A stretch of DNA of 64,000 nucleotides from Alishewanella agri BL06 (lineage in GTDB: Bacteria > Pseudomonadota > Gammaproteobacteria > Enterobacterales > Alteromonadaceae). The notes under the pieces are model-generated. The model was not told the origin of the DNA. It did no database searches and saw nothing but the letters and a program-made list of their open reading frames with translations. Position numbers and translations under genes: made by a program. Below, in pieces: positions 55,451 to 64,000 of this stretch; position 1 is the stretch's first letter, and every line of letters begins with the position of its first letter. Location: NCBI RefSeq assembly GCF_000272005.1, contig NZ_AKKU01000011.1:186001-250000 (forward strand). The letters are read 5' to 3'.

Positions 55451-56338
55451 ATGCGTTTTTTCAGCAAACTCAGTACCGGGCAGCGGCTATTGGCGCTACT
55501 ACTCTGCCTGTTTACCTTGGCTGCCGGGATCTATAGCGGTGTGCTGCAACAGCGGTTAATAAACCCGGCCCTGGCGCCACTGGATCACAAAGCCGAACAG
55601 GCTTTACAACAAAGTTTAGTGCTAAGTAGTGCCTCCTTTGCTACTGCCCGGCTGATTGACCGCGGTATCGCTTTTGTTTCCGAAGCCGAGGTGGGCGTCG
55701 GTGTTGCCAGCGTAAAACCGGGCCAGCTGTTAAAGCCGCTACAGGATATGGCCGTACGCTACTCGGATGTGATGGTGATTGCGATGACTTCGGTTGGGTT
55801 GCAGCTCTTTTTACTGCACTTTGGTCAACTGGCCGCCTTGCCACTTTTTGGTAGCGGTATATTGGCCTCGGCGGCATTGCTGTTATGCGGACCAGCCAGC
55901 TGGCGCAACAGTTGTCGCTATCTGCTGCGGCTTTTTGTAGCGCTATTGCTGATTATCCGTATCGGTAATCCACTGGCGGCTTATGGTGTGACCGAACTGT
56001 CAGATTGGGTGCTTACGCCACAACGCGAAGCCGCCGAAGCGGCACTTAACCGCGAAACGGCTGCTTTGCAGCAAATTGATCAGCCCATGAGCAATACAGA
56101 GGATGGCTCAGTTAGCTGGCTGCGGCAAATGGCCGCCAAAGCCACTGATATGCTGGGCGCGATGCGCAGCTTCTCCGACAATATGGTAGAAAAGCTGATC
56201 CAGCTTATCGTGGTATACAGCCTGAAAACTTTGCTATTTCCGCTGTTATCCATGTATTTGCTGTGGCAGCTGGGCCGCTGGTTTGTTAGCCGGCCGCTGT
56301 CGCAGCCAGAGGCGGCAGAAAAGCTAGCTGCTGCGTAG
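55451..56338 (+). CDS. multi-pass membrane protein of unknown function
   Basis: A 295-residue protein with an N-terminal helix (LLALLLCLFTLAAGIYSGVL), then VMVIAMTSVGLQLFLLHF, PLFGSGILASAALLL, a further pair and a last helix near FPLLSMYLLWQLGRW. The soluble stretch between carries QPMSNTEDGSVSWLRQMAAKA. GGAG is six bases before the ATG. No family was recognised. It stands alone, facing the convergent czcA. Confidence 0.65.
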   Translation: MRFFSKLSTGQRLLALLLCLFTLAAGIYSGVLQQRLINPALAPLDHKAEQALQQSLVLSSASFATARLIDRGIAFVSEAEVGVGVASVKPGQLLKPLQDMAVRYSDVMVIAMTSVGLQLFLLHFGQLAALPLFGSGILASAALLLCGPASWRNSCRYLLRLFVALLLIIRIGNPLAAYGVTELSDWVLTPQREAAEAALNRETAALQQIDQPMSNTEDGSVSWLRQMAAKATDMLGAMRSFSDNMVEKLIQLIVVYSLKTLLFPLLSMYLLWQLGRWFVSRPLSQPEAAEKLAAA

Positions 56339-56419
56339 CCAACTCACTAGTAATTGGTAATTACGCACCAGTTCACGAAATTCAGGGCAGAACACTTTAC
56401 CTTATACGGTTGTAGCATG

Positions 56420-56448
56420 CGCGGGATAACCGATAGGGTCATCCCGCG
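56420..56448. terminator. hairpin between convergent genes
   Basis: Stem CGCGGGAT/ATCCCGCG with an inner ACC/GGT pairing, between the membrane-protein stop (56338) and the czcA stop (56489). Convergent position suggests a terminator, but no U-run is present. Confidence 0.4.
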
Positions 56449-56488
56449 GTAACGCTTGCCACATTATTGAATTGAGGATGACAACGAT

Positions 56489-59644
<3,156 letters not shown>

Positions 59645-59748
59645 TTACGCAAGGCAAGAACGGGCGAAGCAGCGCAGTTTACATGCGGTAAATGAGCATG
59701 CTGAGCCGGTTTTTAACGCCGCAGAACCAAAGCGCAGCCAGGCAAATT

Positions 59749-60729
59749 TTAGTGTTCGTGAGCTGCGCCGGCTTTTTCGATCTCAGCCTTAATCAGATAA
59801 CTATTTACCACCACATACTCTTCAGCAGCATGCAGACCAGACAGCACTTCCGTATAACGCCCATCGGTGCGGCCTAGCTGCAGTGGCCGCGGTTCATAGC
59901 GGTTGCCTTCGCGCACAAACACCACCTGCTTACCCTCCAGATCCTGTAAGGCCTTGTTATCTATAACCAGAGAAACATCTATGATTTCAGCATCCACCAG
60001 CGCACTGACCCGCTCGCCGGCAGAAAAACGGCCGTTGCTGTTATCCAGTGCAACCCGCGCCAATACATAAGGCTGGCCGGAGGCAGGCAAAATATGGCTT
60101 ATCTGACTATCAACCCTGCCACCGCGAGCTTCAATATGCACCGGCAAACCGGTTTTTATCTCATCCATTGCCGCTGGGAATACTTTCAGCTCAGCCCACA
60201 ATATGCTGCTGTCTGCCAGTGAAAATAACGTTTCACCGGCTGTGTATTCGCCCTGACTGGCATATTGCTGTAATAACACCCCCGCTATCGGCGCGGTAAC
60301 CGGATAAGTGCGCAGGCTGTCATTGGATTCCACCAGCGCCAGCACCTCGTCTTTTTTCACTGTGTCGCCCACGGTAGGCCTGATCTGGGTAATCATGCCG
60401 GGAAAACGGGCTCGCACCTGTGCCTGACGGTTAGGTGGGATGACAAGCTCACCGTATAACGGAATATGGCGTTCAATGGTGCCAGCACCTGCCGTCGCCA
60501 CTTCAATCCCTACCCTTTTTGCCATGTCGGCATCAATCGTTGCGGCTTCATCGTGATCATCATCATGGTCGCTGCCATGATCGTGCCCGCTATCATCATG
60601 GGCATGAGCGCTGTTTGTTTGTGCCGTTTTCGGTTTTTCATCATGGCTATGGCCCGGCCCGGCCTGAGCAGGTGCAACAGCCATACCCTGAGCGATCAGT
60701 AATGCAAGGAATAACGCGGAATATTTCAT
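59749..60729 (-). CDS. czcB: czc-type periplasmic adaptor
   Basis: A 326-residue adaptor with a signal peptide and a very His/Asp-rich mature start (HAHDDSGHDHGSDHDDDHDE), suited to binding divalent metals. The lipoyl and hairpin parts follow: PPNRQAQVRARFPGMITQIRPTVGDTVKKDEVL and VTAPIAGVLLQQYASQGEYTAGE. It begins with an ATGA overlap of the czcC stop. It bridges CzcA and CzcC. Confidence 0.88.
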   Translation of the reverse strand: MKYSALFLALLIAQGMAVAPAQAGPGHSHDEKPKTAQTNSAHAHDDSGHDHGSDHDDDHDEAATIDADMAKRVGIEVATAGAGTIERHIPLYGELVIPPNRQAQVRARFPGMITQIRPTVGDTVKKDEVLALVESNDSLRTYPVTAPIAGVLLQQYASQGEYTAGETLFSLADSSILWAELKVFPAAMDEIKTGLPVHIEARGGRVDSQISHILPASGQPYVLARVALDNSNGRFSAGERVSALVDAEIIDVSLVIDNKALQDLEGKQVVFVREGNRYEPRPLQLGRTDGRYTEVLSGLHAAEEYVVVNSYLIKAEIEKAGAAHEH

Positions 60730-62060
60730 TTGGAAGATCCTGATTCAGTAGTGATAAGCTGAGTGGGTGTCTTTATCGCCAGAGGTGATGCCGCAAGCGC
60801 AACACCGGCAAGCTGTTCAATCAGTACCTGATTGCTCAGTGCGGTACTGGCAGCATTAACCAACTCAAGCTGAGCGTCCTGTAGTGCCTGACGAGCAGAA
60901 ATCCACTCTGCATAGCCATAACGGCCACGGCGGTATGCGTCTTCAGTTTGTTGTAGTGCCTGCTCCAACACCGGCAGAATATCGCGCTGCATATCTTTCA
61001 CAGCCATACTGCTGTAACGGTGAGTTTGCCAGGCCTGATACAAGCGGGCGCGTAAATCCAGCAAGGCAGTTTCTTTTTCAAACTGTTCCGCCTGAGACTC
61101 TGCCTGCGCCGCAGTTATCGCACCCTGATTACGCTGTTTACTAAACAAAGGCACTGACACGCCGGCAACCAAACCAAAATCCCGGCTTTCCTGTGAACGC
61201 ATGGCTCCAATCTGCCAGCGTACATCACCCGCCGACTGACTTTGCGCCAGTGTCAGCTCAGCATCACGCAAGCGTTGCCGGGCTGCAAAGACCTCTACGG
61301 TGGGGGTTGCCAGCACTTGTTGATAAAGTGTTTGAAAGGAGGGGCTTTGCGCCAGCTGAAATAAATCACCACTAACCTGATTAAAATCGGCTTGTTCCGC
61401 CCCCCATAAACTGACCAGCGCCAACTTGCTGCTATCCAGCTCGGTTTGCAGTAAGCCATGCTGCAACTGTGCTTGCTTAAAAGCCACTTTCGCCCTTAGT
61501 TGCTCGGCCTCCGGTGCTGCACCACGCTGCACCCGCTGCGTCACCAGCGTTAAAGCCTGCTCAGTCATACTGACGGTTTGTGCCGCCAGCGCCGTTTTTT
61601 GCTGCAATGTCAGCACAGTTACAAAACGCTGGGTCAGCTCGCCCAGTAAATCCAGGCTCGCGGCCTGGCGCTGCGCCAGCAATAATCCCTGACTTGCACT
61701 GGACACCGCCATCCGGGCCTGGCGCTTATCGCCAAGCTCAATAACGGAAGACAACGACACCGTAACTTCGAGGCTTTTAACACCCGACATATCACCAGTG
61801 CCAAAGGCATTATCGGCCTGCACGCCGAGTTCATAGCCTGGCGTTAGCTCTGCCAATTGCTGCTGACCCGCCGCTGCTTTTAAGCGCCAATCAAATACGT
61901 GTAGCTGTGGATGTTGTTGTAACACCCGCTTTGCTGCCTGTTGCAGCGTTAACTCTGCTGTTGCAGGTTCAGCGGCATTTACTGTCAGGCTCAGCAGCAC
62001 ACTGCCAGCAGCCAATAAACCTAACGCTGCAAAGCGTTTGCAATTCATTTTTAAGAACAT
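60726..62060 (-). CDS. czcC: outer-membrane factor of the czc operon
   Basis: A 444-residue TolC-like protein with a signal peptide (ALGLLAAGSVLLSLTVNA). Two coiled-coil repeats are visible, LTLQQAAKRVLQQHPQLHVFDW in the first and YRRGRYGYAEWISARQALQDAQ in the second. AGGA is seven bases before ATG 62060. It gives this pump its own outer-membrane channel, unlike the two other RND operons here. Confidence 0.87.
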   Translation of the reverse strand: MFLKMNCKRFAALGLLAAGSVLLSLTVNAAEPATAELTLQQAAKRVLQQHPQLHVFDWRLKAAAGQQQLAELTPGYELGVQADNAFGTGDMSGVKSLEVTVSLSSVIELGDKRQARMAVSSASQGLLLAQRQAASLDLLGELTQRFVTVLTLQQKTALAAQTVSMTEQALTLVTQRVQRGAAPEAEQLRAKVAFKQAQLQHGLLQTELDSSKLALVSLWGAEQADFNQVSGDLFQLAQSPSFQTLYQQVLATPTVEVFAARQRLRDAELTLAQSQSAGDVRWQIGAMRSQESRDFGLVAGVSVPLFSKQRNQGAITAAQAESQAEQFEKETALLDLRARLYQAWQTHRYSSMAVKDMQRDILPVLEQALQQTEDAYRRGRYGYAEWISARQALQDAQLELVNAASTALSNQVLIEQLAGVALAASPLAIKTPTQLITTESGSSK

Positions 62061-62104
62061 AGCAAAATCCTGTTATAGGTAATGTAAAAACCAAAAAAAC
62101 AGAA

Positions 62105-62467
62105 TCAGCTGATGGGTGGGCGGTAAATGCTTCGTTTAGGGGAAGAGGGTAGATAATTTAAGTAAGACACCAGCAATTCATTACCAATTACCGGCAAAGC
62201 CGGAGCTGGTTTAAACAAGCCAATATGTGCGGCATGGCAATGACTACAATGGTCGCAACCTGCATGAAGTGAGGCATCAGTTAATGATGATTGTTCTGCG
62301 GCTACAACCGTACTGGTGTCAGACCATGATATTTGATGATGAATATCATCAGCAGAATGTTCAACAGCGAAAGCGCTGGAAACTACGCATAACAATTGCA
62401 CCACCAGCAGTAATGCCATCAACATTCTGCTTAGTGGTGTTTTAGTCAGTGCGTAGTTGCTTATCAA
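62105..62467 (-). CDS. CzcI-like small periplasmic protein
   Basis: About 120 residues from a TTG at 62467; ATG 62425 is an alternative start without a site. A hydrophobic leader (LMALLLVVQLLCVVSSAFA) is followed by a CDHCSHCHAAH motif near residue 70 and the C-terminal SIYRPPIS. CDHCxHCH should bind metal. Position just upstream of czcC and the terminal RPP match CzcI proteins, which influence czc expression or metal delivery. The same end motif is in the protein at 37162. Confidence 0.65.
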   Translation of the reverse strand: MISNYALTKTPLSRMLMALLLVVQLLCVVSSAFAVEHSADDIHHQISWSDTSTVVAAEQSSLTDASLHAGCDHCSHCHAAHIGLFKPAPALPVIGNELLVSYLNYLPSSPKRSIYRPPIS

Positions 62468-62497
62468 AATAATGACCGCCTTACTAATTTAACGAAG

Positions 62498-62776
62498 TTA
62501 GCTTTTAAGGTACGAGCGCAATACGCTAATAACCTGTTCTACATCCGCGTCGCGCTGTAAAGGCTCCAGGTTATCGCCTGCCAGATGATCACGAATATGG
62601 TGTTCCAGTATCTCAGTCATCAGGCCATTTATAGCACCTCGCACCGCAGCAATTTGCTGTAGTACTTTACTACAATCACCTTCGGCCAGCAGCTGTTTTT
62701 CCAGCCCTTCAACCTGACCTTTAATCCGCCGTACCCGCGTCAGTAACTTGGGTTTATTGGTAATTGAATGAGTCAT
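62498..62776 (-). CDS. RcnR/FrmR-family metal-responsive repressor
   Basis: A 92-residue all-helical DUF156 (CsoR/RcnR/FrmR) repressor. Its ligand set is His3, Cys35, His60 and His64, which is the Ni/Co set of RcnR rather than the formaldehyde set of FrmR (Glu64). The backbone wording (LLTRVRRIKGQVEGLE) is FrmR-like. GGAG is six bases before the ATG. A dyad with a CCCC core lies at 62790-62812. It probably represses itself, the CzcI-like gene and czcCBA until Ni, Co or Zn binds. Confidence 0.87.
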   Translation of the reverse strand: MTHSITNKPKLLTRVRRIKGQVEGLEKQLLAEGDCSKVLQQIAAVRGAINGLMTEILEHHIRDHLAGDNLEPLQRDADVEQVISVLRSYLKS

Positions 62777-62789
62777 ACCGTACTCCGTA

Positions 62790-62812
62790 ACTATACTCCC
62801 CTATAGTATAGT
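62790..62812. promoter_or_regulatory. operator-like dyad of the RcnR-family repressor
   Basis: ACTATAC-T-CCCC-TATA-GTATAGT: inverted arms around a CCCC (GGGG on the other strand) core, the style bound by RcnR/FrmR/CsoR proteins. It lies 14 bases before the repressor start codon and also precedes the czc operon. Confidence 0.7.
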
Positions 62813-62860
62813 CAGTTTTAATCTTTCTCAAGTCTGTAGCTATAAAAGCTGTCTCTTATT

Positions 62861-64000
62861 TTATGTTGTTTGTGGCAAAAAGAGCTCTGTTACAAAACGC
62901 CCGGTTATGTCTTGTGAAAAAACTAACTTTCCGCCGTGTAAGTTAACAATTTTGCGGGTAATCGATAATCCAAGGCCAGCTCCTGCAACATCCTGATGAC
63001 CATAACTCCGGAAAAAGCGCTCTCCCAATCGGGCTAGCTCAAGCGTAATATCACCATTAATTGCATTACTCACACTTATCACTACAGCGTGCTGTTCTAT
63101 ACGCGCCTTGATACTGACCTCACTTTGAGCAGGTGCATACTTAGCCGCATTGTCCAGTAAATTACGCAATGCAGCATGAAATAATGCAGGATCGACACGA
63201 ACCTGTAGCTGCTTTGGTATATCGACCACCCAAATTACGCGATCAATTAGCGGCAAATCAACCGACGCCAAAGCATCTTCTGTTAGCCTAAGAAGCTGAA
63301 TTTCCTGATATTGCAGTACAATATTATGCTCCAGTTTTTCTGTTTCCATTAACTGCTTAACCAGGTGTGCCAGACGGCGTGTACTTTTTCCAATGGCTTG
63401 TATCGCTGTACGTTGCTCTTGGCTATCGGTCGCTTTTTCCAGATTATCGGTATGCACTTGTAAAACACTAAGCGGGGTTCTTAATTCATGAGATACATCC
63501 GCAATAAACATTTTTTCTTTTTTAAGATAAGCTTTTAACTCAGCCATTAGTTTATTCACAGCGTCCTTGAATGGCTTTAACTCTCGCGGCAACGGCATCT
63601 CAATAGGTTGTAATTCAGTAGGGTTGGTTTCTGCCAGCTTTTTCGATAATTCCCGCACCGGCTTCGTGCCCCATTCCACAGCAAGCCAAACCAGTAATAT
63701 TATTGGCAATATCGCTATCCCCAGCGGTAACAACTGATTCAGTGTTAAATGCCAGCTTAACTCGTCCCGAACATCTTCCCGTTGCGCAGTAAAGATCCAG
63801 GCTTTTTCATCAGGCACATATAAGCTAAAGCCAATCCACAGGTATTGATTATGCCGGATCTCGTGAAAACCTGACTGTTTGGGCAACAATGGCGTTTTGC
63901 CGACATTACCGGAACGGATTAACAGTTGACCATTTTCATGCCAGACCTGAACTGCAATTTTGCTTTCGTACTTATGCCCCTCGGAATACCGTTCTTCTGC
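62861..64000 (-). CDS. sensor histidine kinase (QseC-like), 5' end beyond the window
   Basis: The open frame continues past the TTG at 63889 to the window edge, reading YSEGHKYESKIAVQVWHENGQLL, so at least 379 residues are coded here and the gene is cut. A membrane helix, HAMP, H-box (FIADVSHELRTPLS), N-box (NLLDNAAKYAP) and G-box (GAGLGLSITRKIV) are visible. It is a paralogue of the kinase at 16776. Its response regulator probably lies outside the window. It precedes the metal-sensor gene on the same strand, and a metal role (CzcS/CnrS-like) is possible. Confidence 0.87.
   Translation of the reverse strand, partial: AEERYSEGHKYESKIAVQVWHENGQLLIRSGNVGKTPLLPKQSGFHEIRHNQYLWIGFSLYVPDEKAWIFTAQREDVRDELSWHLTLNQLLPLGIAILPIILLVWLAVEWGTKPVRELSKKLAETNPTELQPIEMPLPRELKPFKDAVNKLMAELKAYLKKEKMFIADVSHELRTPLSVLQVHTDNLEKATDSQEQRTAIQAIGKSTRRLAHLVKQLMETEKLEHNIVLQYQEIQLLRLTEDALASVDLPLIDRVIWVVDIPKQLQVRVDPALFHAALRNLLDNAAKYAPAQSEVSIKARIEQHAVVISVSNAINGDITLELARLGERFFRSYGHQDVAGAGLGLSITRKIVNLHGGKLVFSQDITGRFVTELFLPQTT

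Overview
The window looks like chromosomal DNA of a free-living gammaproteobacterium of the Alteromonadales/Rheinheimera-Alishewanella type. This is inferred from gene content: a chitin-sugar nag cluster with a FucP-family NagP permease, amylosucrase with fructokinase, several RND pumps, QseBC/PmrAB-like signalling and dense short operons on both strands. I saw no rRNA, tRNA, CRISPR array, phage or recognisable transposase. Both window edges cut genes: amylosucrase on the left and a sensor kinase on the right.

Layout. 1-1.5 kb: sucrose use (amylosucrase, fructokinase). 1.6-3.7 kb: EF-hand membrane protein. 3.9-8.6 kb: N-acetylglucosamine catabolism (nagB, nagP, nagA) and an RNase J-like metallo-beta-lactamase. 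8.7-18.2 kb: cytochrome b561, then a tightly overlapping five-gene operon (thermostable-hemolysin family protein, AMP-forming ligase, heme-oxygenase-like diiron protein, SDR, TPR protein), an LTA-synthase-like sulfatase and a two-component system. The operon and the sulfatase/two-component intergenic region carry the same promoter grammar (CTTAAK-N5-CTTAAG-N10-TAANNT), so all probably form one PmrA/QseB-like regulon. 18.2-25 kb: alpha-type isocitrate dehydrogenase with a divergent LysR gene, a lipoprotein with 19-residue Gln-rich repeats, a GNAT enzyme, a membrane-bound winged-helix regulator and unknown membrane proteins.

25-31.6 kb: an AEC permease, then a methyltransferase gene with an in-frame TAG, flanked by a near-perfect inverted repeat holding four exact DnaA-box sequences; a fasciclin-domain protein; an alpha/beta hydrolase; and an arsenic-type operon (ArsR, ArsP permease, eukaryotic-type glutathione synthetase) with Cys pairs in all three proteins. 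31.6-37 kb: CNNM/CBS protein and a drug-type RND pump with its adaptor. 37-42.8 kb: a heavy-metal RND operon with three small His-containing periplasmic or membrane accessories. 42.9-53 kb: glycosyltransferase/PAP2 pair, LysR-VOC with a divergent EamA exporter, SRPBCC, WrbA, DUF1707, Fsr-type MFS and a CPA1 antiporter. 53-56.3 kb: a gene-poor stretch, a DEAD-box helicase, DUF6172 and a membrane protein. 56.4-64 kb: a complete czcCBA-type metal efflux operon headed by a CzcI-like protein and an RcnR/FrmR-family sensor with the Ni/Co ligand set, then a QseC-like kinase.

The most promising material is the PmrA-box regulon with the ligase/diiron/SDR operon, the arsenic operon with a eukaryote-type glutathione synthetase, and the DnaA-box inverted repeats around the broken methyltransferase. 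Everything here was read by eye; no database search was run.
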